From assembly GCA_045593985.1 (NCBI GenBank), contig JAZNXR010000053.1:1-9343 (forward strand): a stretch of DNA of 9,343 nt, written 5' to 3'. A program made the translations under genes and the position numbers. The notes below the pieces were generated by a model. It was not told where the DNA came from, searched no databases, and saw nothing but the letters and a program-made list of their open reading frames with translations. The DNA comes from Colimorpha_A sp045593985. Lineage in GTDB: Bacteria > Bacillota > Clostridia > Oscillospirales > CAG-272. Below are positions 1 through 6,914 of the stretch, piece by piece. Each line of letters begins with the position of its first letter. Position 1 is the first letter of the stretch.

Positions 1-74
1 CAACTCTAGGTTGCAACTCCTTGGCTCACAGAACGACATGGCTACGATCCGACTTGCCTATTTTTCTCAAAAGG

Positions 75-719
75 TCAAGCCCCATTTATCATACTGCGCA
101 GAGCCGTGATTGCGTCAGAAAGTGTGCCGAGAGAATCAATCAGCCCGATTTCGACTGCCTCCGAGCCGTCGAGAAGCGTTCCGATATCGGTCGCCATTTC
201 GTCAGTCTTCATGAGAAGTGAGCGCAGTGCGCCTTCGCTGACCTTTGAGTTTCTGCAGATAAAGGATATTATGCGATCTTGCATTTTGTTCAGATTTTCG
301 AAGCTTTGCGGAACGCCTATCACGAGTCCGTTTATTCGGACGGGATGGAGTGTCATTGTTGCTGACGGAACGATAAACGATTTTTTTGCCGCAACTGCGA
401 GCGGAATTCCAATAGAATGACCGCCGCCAAGCACGAGCGAAACGGTCGGCTTGCTCATGCCTGCTATCATTTCGGATATCGCAAGCCCCGCCTCAACGTC
501 ACCTCCTACGGTGTTTAGCAGAAGCAAGAGTCCGTCAATATCCCTTCTTTCCTCAATTTCTGCCAAGGCAGGAAGCATATGCTCGTATTTTGTTACCTTT
601 TGTCCGTCGGGGAGAAGATAATGTCCCTCGATCTGCCCGATTATTGTTAAGAAATGAATTCGGCTCTCGCTTACTGCGCCGTCTGTCATGTTGGCGTTGT
701 TTTTCTCTTGGTTTTCCAT
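75..719 (-). CDS. ClpP-like serine protease of the TepA family
   Basis: This is a 214-residue protein with the ClpP/crotonase fold, closest in pattern to the TepA (YmfB) branch of Firmicutes rather than to housekeeping ClpP. The oxyanion-type segment NTVGGDVEAG is at about residues 69-78. The nucleophile Ser102 lies in GGGHSIG, His125 in TLHPVR, and Asp178 (ATDIG) is the likely third triad member, so the triad looks intact. The EAVEIGLID signature follows near 187-195. TepA family members are cytoplasmic and have been linked to protein export or degradation; the substrate is not known from sequence. The ATG at 717-719 has a strong GGGGGA ribosome binding site 4-5 nt upstream. No terminator follows the stop, and in Bacillus the gene next to tepA is spoIIIE/ftsK, so transcription probably runs on past the left edge. 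A CTCCTT at 17-22 (AAGGAG on the minus strand) may be that next gene's ribosome binding site, but no clear start lies inside the window. Confidence 0.88.
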   Translation of the reverse strand: MENQEKNNANMTDGAVSESRIHFLTIIGQIEGHYLLPDGQKVTKYEHMLPALAEIEERRDIDGLLLLLNTVGGDVEAGLAISEMIAGMSKPTVSLVLGGGHSIGIPLAVAAKKSFIVPSATMTLHPVRINGLVIGVPQSFENLNKMQDRIISFICRNSKVSEGALRSLLMKTDEMATDIGTLLDGSEAVEIGLIDSLGTLSDAITALRSMINGA

Positions 720-757
720 TTATCCCCCTGTTTTTGCGGATTTTTTCGCAAATACAC

Positions 758-786
758 TTTACTTTTTATCTTTAATATAGTATAAT
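758..786 (+). promoter_or_regulatory. Sigma-A promoter for pduL
   Basis: A -35 TTTACT (758-763) and a perfect -10 TATAAT (781-786) are separated by 17 bp. Transcription would start near 793, leaving a leader of about 30 nt with a GAGG ribosome binding site at 811-814, 8 nt before the ATG at 823. The 103-bp divergent gap also has to hold the promoter of the minus-strand protease gene, for which I could not pick convincing hexamers. Confidence 0.75.
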
Positions 787-822
787 ACCTTTGTAAAAAA
801 ATATTTAAGTGAGGAAAATAAA

Positions 823-1398
823 ATGGCAAACAAAGTACTCGTTGAAACTTCGGCTCGTCATATTCATCTGACCGAAGAACATATTGAAGCTCTTTTCGGA
901 AAGGGCGCAACTCTTACGAAGAAAAAGGACCTCTCCCAGCCCGGTCAGTACGCTTGTGAGGAGCGCTGCACCGTTGTTGGCCCGAAGAAGTCTATTCCTA
1001 ACGTAATTATTCTTGGACCTGCCCGTCCTGCTTCGCAGGTTGAGGTTTCCTTCACCGATGCACGTACCCTCGGTATTTCTGCTCCCGTTCGTGAAAGCGG
1101 TGACCTCGCGGGAACTCCCGGCTGCAAGCTCGTTGGCCCTTGCGGCGAGGTTGATCTTGACAGCGGTGTTATTATCGCAAAGCGTCACATTCATATTACT
1201 CCCGAGGATGCAGAGGCCGTAGGAGTAGCTGATAAGGAAATCGTTTCCGTTAAGATCGATTCGAACGACAGAAGCACTATTTTCGGTGACGTCGTTATCC
1301 GTGTCAGCCCGAAGTTTGCTACTGCTATGCACATTGATACTGACGAAGCAAACGCAGCTTGTGCATTCGGTGAGTGCTACGGTGAGATCGTAAAGTAA
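823..1398 (+). CDS. pduL: Phosphate propanoyltransferase (PduL-type phosphotransacylase)
   Basis: PduL transfers an acyl group between CoA and phosphate (propanoyl-CoA or acetyl-CoA to the acyl phosphate), the step before substrate-level ATP formation by an acyl kinase. The 191-residue protein has the family's duplicated barrel with both metal-site motifs: SARHIHLT with His13 and His15, Glu74 in QVEVS, RHIHIT with His122 and His124, and His170 in AMHIDTDEA. These match the two-metal site of characterised PduL proteins. Arg90 in PVRESGD is the likely phosphate-binding arginine. The usual PduL core is present, but there is no N-terminal extension of the kind that targets PduL to bacterial microcompartments, and no shell genes are nearby, so it should act in the cytosol as a housekeeping Pta substitute. 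It has its own promoter, and the phosphohexomutase gene starts 53 bp downstream on the same strand. No acetate kinase gene is adjacent. Confidence 0.95.
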   Translation: MANKVLVETSARHIHLTEEHIEALFGKGATLTKKKDLSQPGQYACEERCTVVGPKKSIPNVIILGPARPASQVEVSFTDARTLGISAPVRESGDLAGTPGCKLVGPCGEVDLDSGVIIAKRHIHITPEDAEAVGVADKEIVSVKIDSNDRSTIFGDVVIRVSPKFATAMHIDTDEANAACAFGECYGEIVK

Positions 1399-1406
1399 TA
1401 AAATCC

Positions 1407-1432
1407 GAGGACACCGAGGTATCGGTGTCCTC
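1407..1432 (+). other. Perfect 11-bp hairpin between pduL and the mutase gene
   Basis: GAGGACACCGA (1407-1417) pairs exactly with TCGGTGTCCTC (1422-1432) around a GGTA loop. The stem begins 8 nt after the pduL stop and ends 7 nt before the AGGAG ribosome binding site of the next gene. The following bases are ATGCTTTAGG, not a run of T, so it is a poor intrinsic terminator. It is better explained as an mRNA processing or stability element, or a partial attenuator, setting the ratio of the two products. Confidence 0.6.
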
Positions 1433-1451
1433 ATGCTTTAGGAGAATGTTA

Positions 1452-2873
1452 ATGAAAAGAAAAGATGATATCCGTTTCGGTACGGGCGGATGGAGAGCTA
1501 TAATCGGGGATGAATTCATCCGTGAAAACGTCGAGCGTGTTGCGCAGGGCGTTTGCGATCTCATGGCCGAGGAAAACAAGACTGAGCTCCCTGTTATGAT
1601 CGGCTACGACCGCCGTTTCCTTTCGGAAAACGCCGCGCGTTGGATCGCAGAGGTGCTGACCGCTAACGGTATTAAGGTCTGGTTTATGAACAGAAGTGCG
1701 CCGACTCCCCTTGTGATGTTCACGGTCAAGCACGAAAAGCTTCACTACGGCATCGAGGTGACGGCAAGCCATAATCCCGCAGAATATAACGGCATTAAGC
1801 TTATCGTGGAAGAGGGACGTGATGCGTCGGTTGAATGTACCGAGCGTCTTGAAGCGCTTATTGAGGTTGCCGAGCCTAAGTCCTGCTCCTTTGACGATGC
1901 GCTTGAAAACGGCATGATCACTATGCTGAAAACGCCGTTTAACGACTTTATTGATTCGATTCTCTCAAATCTTGACGTTGAGAAGATCAAGAATTCGGGC
2001 GTCAGGATCCTTTTTGATCCGATGCACGGCTCTGCAACCTTCCCGATGATGGCGGTGCTTTATACTGCAAGATGTACTGTCGACCTTATGGACTCAAATA
2101 AGGATGCGTTCTTTGGCGGAAAGCTTCCTGCGCCGGGACAGAAGCAGCTTGGCTCGCTTATCGGTAGAGTAACGAAGGAAAAATACGATCTCGGAATCGC
2201 TGTCGACGGTGACGGCGACCGTCTTGGAATCGTAGATTCAAACGGTACGTATATATCTGCAAATCAGATACTCGTAATGCTTTACTACTATTTGCATGAA
2301 TACCGTGGCTGGAAGGGCCCTGTTGTACGAAACCTCGCAACGACACACATGCTTGATAGGGTTGCAAAATCCTTCGGCGAGGAATGTTATGAGGTTCCTG
2401 TTGGATTTAAGTATATTTCCTCGAAGCTCGACGAAAAGAACGCTGTTCTCGGCGGCGAATCGTCCGGCGGCTTGACAGTCAGAGGTCACATTTTCGGCAA
2501 GGATTCGATCTATGCCGCAGCCTTGTTCGTTGAAATGGTATGTGCTATCGGTAAGACTCCGAAGGAGATCTGGGACGATATTGAAAGTAAGTACGGTAAG
2601 CTCGTTATGGAGGAGGGCAACTTCGTCTTTGAGCCGTCCGATAAGGCGCGTATAAACCGCCTTATTATGGAGGAAAAGAAGCTTCCGAGCTTCAAGGGCT
2701 TCGAAATTGAGCGTGCCGGATACGAGGACGGCTGTAAGGTTTATTTTACCGACGGCTCGTTCGTAATCTGCCGTTTCTCCGGAACCGAGCCGCTGCTCCG
2801 TATCTTTGCGGAATCGGATAGCTCAGAGAGAGCAATTCAGCTTATAAACGAAATGAAGGAATTCATAAAGTAA
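1452..2873 (+). CDS. Phosphohexomutase (phosphoglucomutase/phosphomannomutase)
   Basis: This alpha-D-phosphohexomutase interconverts hexose 6-phosphate and hexose 1-phosphate, feeding nucleotide-sugar and glycogen synthesis or breakdown. From the chosen ATG it has 473 residues and the four family signatures in order: the phosphoserine loop TASHNP with Ser106; the Mg2+ loop DGDGDR at 252-257; the sugar loop GGESSGG at 334-340 with Glu336 and Ser338; and the C-terminal phosphate loop RFSGTEP at 441-447. The GESSG form of the sugar loop suits glucose/mannose phosphates rather than glucosamine (GlmM proteins usually carry GEQSGH), but the choice between glucose and mannose cannot be made here. 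In-frame GTG and ATG codons lie upstream at 1425 and 1446; I chose ATG 1452 because AGGAG (1440-1444) is 7 nt before it and the GTG falls inside the hairpin. It is probably co-transcribed with pduL. Confidence 0.95.
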   Translation: MKRKDDIRFGTGGWRAIIGDEFIRENVERVAQGVCDLMAEENKTELPVMIGYDRRFLSENAARWIAEVLTANGIKVWFMNRSAPTPLVMFTVKHEKLHYGIEVTASHNPAEYNGIKLIVEEGRDASVECTERLEALIEVAEPKSCSFDDALENGMITMLKTPFNDFIDSILSNLDVEKIKNSGVRILFDPMHGSATFPMMAVLYTARCTVDLMDSNKDAFFGGKLPAPGQKQLGSLIGRVTKEKYDLGIAVDGDGDRLGIVDSNGTYISANQILVMLYYYLHEYRGWKGPVVRNLATTHMLDRVAKSFGEECYEVPVGFKYISSKLDEKNAVLGGESSGGLTVRGHIFGKDSIYAAALFVEMVCAIGKTPKEIWDDIESKYGKLVMEEGNFVFEPSDKARINRLIMEEKKLPSFKGFEIERAGYEDGCKVYFTDGSFVICRFSGTEPLLRIFAESDSSERAIQLINEMKEFIK

Positions 2874-2886
2874 AATAAAAAGCCTT

Positions 2887-2967
2887 CCCGAAGGGTGGTT
2901 GCGGTAATTCCTTACAGCAACCCCAATGAAATATTACCTGACGGTAATATGATATATGCCCTTCGGG
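2887..2967 (+). other. Branched structured element in the mutase 3' untranslated region
   Basis: Three nested inverted repeats can be drawn in the space between the mutase stop and its terminator. CCCGAAGGG (2887-2895) pairs over nine bases with CCCTTCGGG (2959-2967). Inside it, GGTTGC (2897-2902) pairs with GCAACC (2917-2922), extended by GTAA/TTAC (2904-2907 with 2912-2915). ATATTACC (2931-2938) pairs with GGTAATAT (2943-2950) over a TGAC loop. Together these form a three-way junction. CGGTAA occurs three times (2902, 2942, 2976). I do not recognise it as a known riboswitch or ncRNA. Because the outer arms are near-palindromic, they could also fold locally. It could be a small dispersed palindromic repeat rather than a functional RNA. 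Confidence 0.5.
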
Positions 2968-2980
2968 CAATGTTACGGTA

Positions 2981-3020
2981 AAAAATAATCCGTTGCAAAA
3001 TGCAACGGATTATTTTTATT
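2981..3020. terminator. Bidirectional intrinsic terminator
   Basis: A perfect 17-bp stem, 2981-2997 against 3001-3017, with an AAA loop and A/T runs on both flanks. It can end the pduL-mutase transcript on the plus strand and the hydratase-to-reductase operon on the minus strand. The two converging units meet here. Confidence 0.92.
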
Positions 3021-3044
3021 CCTTAATATTTTTCGAAGAAAATT

Positions 3045-3503
3045 TTATCTGACTGTTTTTTCGAGGATCTTGCTGACCTCGTGAGCGACCTCGATTAGTC
3101 CTTCGTTATTCTGACCGTGGAAGCGGTCTACTGTGTTACTGTCGATATCAAGAACGCCGTAGATCTTACCGCCCTTATATATCGGGTAAACGATCTCGCT
3201 GTTTACCTCGTCATCGCAGGAAATGTAGCCGTCAAACTTATGAACGTCGGGCACGACTATCGGCTGGACGATTTCTGCGGATCTGCCACACACGCCACGT
3301 CCGATTTCGATTTCGGTGCAAGCGGGCTTGCCGCAGAACGGGCCGAGGATAAGCTTGCCGTCACGGATAAGATAGAAGCCTACCCAGCTAACATCGATCA
3401 TATTCTCGTAGATATAGGATGCAATATTCGCTAAAGCCGACACCTCATACTCAACGCCCTCACACATAAGGGCGATGTTTCTTTTTATATTATCGTATGT
3501 CAT
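3045..3503 (-). CDS. msrC: Free methionine-(R)-sulfoxide reductase, GAF domain
   Basis: This enzyme reduces free L-methionine-(R)-sulfoxide to methionine, using thiols recycled by thioredoxin, in the cytoplasm. The 152-residue protein is a single GAF domain with the family hallmarks WVGFYL (40-45), LGPFCGKPAC, GRGVCG, DVHKFDGYISCD and SEIVYPI, then GVLDIDS. The three catalytic cysteines are Cys62, Cys72 and Cys96; their spacing of 10 and 24 residues equals that of the E. coli enzyme (84, 94, 118). It is the last gene of the minus-strand operon, starting 1 bp after the stop of the small membrane protein gene, with an AAAGGA ribosome binding site inside that gene, so translation is probably coupled. 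The main terminator lies just downstream. Confidence 0.95.
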   Translation of the reverse strand: MTYDNIKRNIALMCEGVEYEVSALANIASYIYENMIDVSWVGFYLIRDGKLILGPFCGKPACTEIEIGRGVCGRSAEIVQPIVVPDVHKFDGYISCDDEVNSEIVYPIYKGGKIYGVLDIDSNTVDRFHGQNNEGLIEVAHEVSKILEKTVR

Positions 3504-3504
3504 T

Positions 3505-3783
3505 TTATTTTCCTTTCTTGGATGCGTGTATCACAATTCCCGCAACGATCTGGCTGATTGAAAGAATTGCCGCTATTGTCAGCGGAATTATTCCGAGCAG
3601 ATCGTTTTTGTTTATAATGAGGTACATACCGTAAACCAGAGCCGCAACCGTTGCGCTAATGCCGATAAGAGCTATAATGAACGCAAGCACTACGTATCGC
3701 TTTTTCGCTGCTTTCTCCTCGGGAACGACGAGGAGCATCAGCTCCATATAAATTTCAATAAGCACCTCGAAAATTATATCCAA
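3505..3783 (-). CDS. Small two-helix membrane protein of unknown function
   Basis: This is a 92-residue protein I cannot assign to a named family. The first 20 residues are hydrophobic with regularly spaced acidic residues (Glu6, Glu10, Glu14), like an amphipathic membrane-surface helix. A charged patch EEKAAKKR (22-29) follows, then two clear membrane helices at about 30-57 and 62-86, separated by NKND, and a basic end HASKKGK. The positive-inside rule would place the 22-29 patch and the C-terminus in the cytoplasm. The start is TTG at 3781-3783, favoured by GAGGG 7 nt upstream. The gene is 18 bp after the TIM-barrel gene and 1 bp before the sulfoxide reductase gene. Codon use resembles its neighbours, and the tight packing supports a real gene. 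Confidence 0.75.
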   Translation of the reverse strand: MDIIFEVLIEIYMELMLLVVPEEKAAKKRYVVLAFIIALIGISATVAALVYGMYLIINKNDLLGIIPLTIAAILSISQIVAGIVIHASKKGK

Positions 3784-3801
3784 AAATGTTCCCTCGATTT
3801 A

Positions 3802-4626
3802 TCAGAGCGCAATAAGCTCCTCGAGCATTTCCTTAGCCATAAGGATGTCGGCAATCTGCTGATCGCCCTCAATCTCACGCTCGATGGTGATTGCGCCGTC
3901 ATAGCCAAGCTCCTTCAGGCGTGCAATAAAGCGCGGGAAGTTGACCTTGCCCTGACCGAGAGGTGTTTCTTCACCGAGATCGTGACCGTTCGTCGGGTAG
4001 CAGCCGTCCTTTGCGTGAATATCGCGAACGTACTGTCCGATCGTGTCGAGAGCATCGACGGGATTTGCCTTACCGTAAAGAATGAGGTTTGCGGGATCGA
4101 GGTTGATGCCGAGATTGGGCAGCCCTATATCTTCAATCGTTCTGCGGAGGGTAACGGGGGTTTCCTGTCCCGTTTCAAAGAGGAAGTGCTGTCCGTTTTC
4201 CTGACAGTGGCTTGCGATCTTGCGAAGGACCTCGACTATCTCTTTATAGGTTTCCGACATCGGGTTTTCAGGCAGGAAGCCTGCGTGAGTTGCTATTTGG
4301 GTTACACCGAGCTTTTTGCCGAAGTCGGATCCGAGAATGAGGTCCTCGACTCTTTCGTCGCGCAGATAGGTGGGCACGATGCCGAGGGTATTTTGTCCTT
4401 CGTAAAAGTTCCACGCAGTTTTTCCTCTCCAGCCGCACCAGAGGGTTGAAAGTGTTACGCCGTATTCACTTAAGGCATTTTTGATCTTTTCTGCCGCTTC
4501 GTCGGTGTAGCACTCCATATTCCAGCATTTGATCTGGCACGAGGAAAGTCCCATGTCCTTTACCTTTTTGATTTCAGCCGCTATGTCCTTATTCGGCTCG
4601 AGCGACACAAGTACTCCGATCTTCAT
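3802..4626 (-). CDS. Sugar phosphate isomerase/epimerase-like TIM-barrel protein
   Basis: This 274-residue protein belongs to the xylose isomerase-like / AP endonuclease family 2 TIM barrels, which include IolE, hydroxypyruvate isomerase and sugar epimerases. The expected metal ligands are at the ends of the later strands: Glu151 in FETGQET, Asp177 in NLDPAN, His204 in DIHAKDG and Glu249 in TIEREI; His114 in ATHAGF is a further active-site candidate. Length and motif order are normal for the family. The reaction (isomerisation, epimerisation or dehydration of a sugar or keto-acid derivative) cannot be read from sequence. The ATG has AAAGGA 8 nt upstream, and only 13 bp separate it from the hydratase stop, so the two proteins are probably made together and may act in one pathway. 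Confidence 0.88.
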   Translation of the reverse strand: MKIGVLVSLEPNKDIAAEIKKVKDMGLSSCQIKCWNMECYTDEAAEKIKNALSEYGVTLSTLWCGWRGKTAWNFYEGQNTLGIVPTYLRDERVEDLILGSDFGKKLGVTQIATHAGFLPENPMSETYKEIVEVLRKIASHCQENGQHFLFETGQETPVTLRRTIEDIGLPNLGINLDPANLILYGKANPVDALDTIGQYVRDIHAKDGCYPTNGHDLGEETPLGQGKVNFPRFIARLKELGYDGAITIEREIEGDQQIADILMAKEMLEELIAL

Positions 4627-4639
4627 ATCTTTTTTCCTT

Positions 4640-6811
4640 TCAGCTTCTGTAATAATTTATAAGACATCCGTCGAGGATGATCTGTCTTTCGTCATCGGTC
4701 ATATCGGAAACCGTGAGGGTGAGGGGCATTTTTTCGCCGTTTTCCTTGATCACATATGCATCAAAGACGTCTGTCTTGTTTTTGATTGCGTCCTTTACAC
4801 CGAGAACGAGAATGTAGTCGCCGACCTCAAAATCGGGCTCGGTCTCGGAGAGGAAGGGAAGCATACCCCAGTTTATAAGGTTCGAACGGTAACGCTTTGT
4901 TGCATATTCAAGGGCGATATTTGCCGATCCGCCGAGAACTCTCTGGCAGGATGCTGCCTGTTCGCGGGCAGAGCCGTCACCCGGCTTGCGAGCGTAGATG
5001 ACGCTTCCGATCTGCGGAAGCTCCTTTTCGCCTGTCAGCTCGTTTACTGTCTTTATGACGCTGTCGCTCGGCTTTTCGCTTACGGTTGCCTTCGCGCGGG
5101 AAACGTATTCGGGATCCTTGCGTGAAAGGGCAAATTCTGCGAGCTTAAGGGGATTTGAACGGTAGGACGAGGTCTCGCCCGAGGGGATAAGCTCGTCTGT
5201 CGTTGTGACTGCGTCGGTTATGTAGGAGCAGACCTTCATGAGAATGTTATCGTCAAGAGCAGGCATGCTCGGCCAGTCTGCGATATTCGGGCCGAAGCGA
5301 AGCTCGACTGTCGGATCTGCCTTGCCGAAGCCATAATAAACGCGGCTTCTGTATGCTGAATCGTCATAGACGTAATTTGGCTCGGTGTAGTCGATATCAA
5401 GCTCGGTTGCGGCGGTCAGAATTCCGCCGTTCGCCGCAGTTGCGGCAATCGAGCGTGCATCCATAAGCGCAACGTATGCGCTCTGGTTGTTTCCGGGCTT
5501 GGAGCCTTCACGGTTCGGGAAGTTACGTGTTGAATGACGAATGGAAAGGCATCCGTTTGCAGGAACGTCACCTGCGCCGAAGCAGGGGCCGCAGAAGGCT
5601 GTGCGGAGCGTTACGCCGCTTCCGAGAAGGGTTGACGCCGTTCCTTCCTTCATAAGCTGTGTCATAACGGGCTGTGATGCGGGATAAGCGGAGAGGGCAA
5701 ACTCGCCGTTTCCGATGCTCTTATTCTTGAGGATGTCGGCAGCCGCTACAAGGTTATCGTAGATACCGCCTGCACATCCTGCGATAACGCCCTGTTCAAC
5801 GTGGATATTTCCGTTTTCGTCGATTTTGGAGCAAAGCTCGTTAAGTCCAAAGCGCTCAAATACTCCCTTCGGATCGGCTTTTAGCTCGTTTATCGTTACT
5901 GCATTTCCGGGATGGAAGGGAAGAGCGATCATGCTCTCGACCTTGCCAAGGTCGATCGTTACCATTGAGTCATAATAAGCAACGGAAGCGGGCTTAAGTT
6001 CCTTGTACGCCTCGGGGCGTCCGTGCTTTTCAAAGTATTCCTTCGTCTTTTCGTCGGTTACCCAGATAGAGGAAAGACAGGTCGTTTCGGTTGTCATAAC
6101 GTCGATGCCGTTACGGAATTCGATCGGAAGATTCTTAACTCCCTCTCCGACAAATTCAAGCACCTTGTTTTTGACAAAGCCGCTTGAGAATACCGCACCG
6201 ATAAGTGCGATTGCAACGTCGTGAGGGCCGACGCCCTTCTTGGGCGCGCCGACGAGGTTGATAGCTACGACCTCGGGCATCGGAATATCATAGGTCTTTT
6301 TAAGAAGCTGCTTTACAAGCTCAGGGCCGCCTTCGCCTATTGCCATCGTTCCGAGTGCGCCGTAACGAGTATGGCTATCGGAGCCGAGGATCATTTTTCC
6401 GCAGCCGCTCATTGTTTCTCTCATATACGAGTGAATAACCGACTGATGCGCCGGAACGTAAATTCCGCCGTATTTCTTTGCTGCGGAGAGGCCAAAGAGA
6501 TGGTCGTCCTCGTTTATCGTTCCGCCTACTGCGCAAAGAGAATTGTGGCAGTTAGTAAGAACGTAGGGCAGCGGGAAGGATGTTAGTCCGCTTGCTCTTG
6601 CCGTTTGAATGATTCCAACGTAGGTTATATCGTGCGACGCCATTGCGTCGAAGCGGATCATAAGGTTTTTGTCGTTTCCGGATGTGTTATGCGAAGTGAG
6701 AATCGAATAAGCGATCGTGCCTTTTCTTGCTTCCTCTGCCTTTACTTCACATTCATTTACGAATTTTTCTCCGTTAATAAGAAAAACGCCGTTTTTTTCA
6801 AGCTTGATCAT
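4640..6811 (-). CDS. Aconitase-family hydratase, substrate unknown
   Basis: This 723-residue protein of the aconitase superfamily belongs, as I recall, to a group widespread in Clostridia and annotated only as 'hydratase', related to E. coli YbhJ. Such enzymes dehydrate and rehydrate hydroxy-acids using a 4Fe-4S cluster. The conserved GSDSHTRYGALGTMAIGEGG segment is near 143-162. Candidate cluster ligands are Cys346 (AGCAGG) and Cys407 and Cys410 (CGPC). RNFPNREG (429-436) parallels the substrate-binding arginine region. The C-terminal swivel domain has GDGSAREQAA with Ser614 as the likely catalytic base, followed by RYRSNLINWGMLPF. AGCAGG replaces the SCTN motif of classical aconitases, so citrate need not be the substrate. 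The ATG has GGAGG 6 nt upstream. It leads the four-gene operon. I see no convincing promoter of its own between it and the secG terminator hairpin. Confidence 0.9.
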   Translation of the reverse strand: MIKLEKNGVFLINGEKFVNECEVKAEEARKGTIAYSILTSHNTSGNDKNLMIRFDAMASHDITYVGIIQTARASGLTSFPLPYVLTNCHNSLCAVGGTINEDDHLFGLSAAKKYGGIYVPAHQSVIHSYMRETMSGCGKMILGSDSHTRYGALGTMAIGEGGPELVKQLLKKTYDIPMPEVVAINLVGAPKKGVGPHDVAIALIGAVFSSGFVKNKVLEFVGEGVKNLPIEFRNGIDVMTTETTCLSSIWVTDEKTKEYFEKHGRPEAYKELKPASVAYYDSMVTIDLGKVESMIALPFHPGNAVTINELKADPKGVFERFGLNELCSKIDENGNIHVEQGVIAGCAGGIYDNLVAAADILKNKSIGNGEFALSAYPASQPVMTQLMKEGTASTLLGSGVTLRTAFCGPCFGAGDVPANGCLSIRHSTRNFPNREGSKPGNNQSAYVALMDARSIAATAANGGILTAATELDIDYTEPNYVYDDSAYRSRVYYGFGKADPTVELRFGPNIADWPSMPALDDNILMKVCSYITDAVTTTDELIPSGETSSYRSNPLKLAEFALSRKDPEYVSRAKATVSEKPSDSVIKTVNELTGEKELPQIGSVIYARKPGDGSAREQAASCQRVLGGSANIALEYATKRYRSNLINWGMLPFLSETEPDFEVGDYILVLGVKDAIKNKTDVFDAYVIKENGEKMPLTLTVSDMTDDERQIILDGCLINYYRS

Positions 6812-6830
6812 GTTTTGCCTCCAGGGTAGA

Positions 6831-6862
6831 TAACATAAAAGCGCCTCGGAAACGAGGCGCTT
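6831..6862 (-). terminator. secG intrinsic terminator just upstream of the hydratase operon
   Basis: AAGCGCCTCG (6839-6848) pairs with CGAGGCGCTT (6853-6862) around GAAA (TTTC on the minus strand). On the minus strand it is followed by a short T run and then ATGTTATC. It lies 52 bp past the secG stop and 27 bp before the hydratase start. The T tract is short, so some read-through into the operon is plausible. Confidence 0.75.
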
Positions 6863-6914
6863 CTGAACTCGATATTAGATCTTGACGCCGCAAATATATA
6901 GCGGATGTCGTTTA

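Noticed and set aside
733..752. TTTGCG/CGCAAA inverted repeat in the divergent promoter gap
   Set aside because: Only 6 bp with a T-rich loop. It could be an operator or leader hairpin for the protease gene, but nothing supports either over chance.
805..1434. A 209-codon open frame antisense to pduL
   Set aside because: It covers a certain pduL gene on the other strand, has no ribosome binding site or recognisable motif, and its length follows from the codon bias of pduL.
1425..1451. Upstream GTG (1425) and ATG (1446) starts for the mutase
   Set aside because: GTG 1425 lies in the hairpin stem with no ribosome binding site, and ATG 1446 is too close to AGGAG; ATG 1452 has correct spacing.
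4529..5125. A 198-codon plus-strand open frame across the hydratase/TIM-barrel junction
   Set aside because: Both underlying minus-strand genes are well supported by family motifs; the frame spans two genes and shows no domain.
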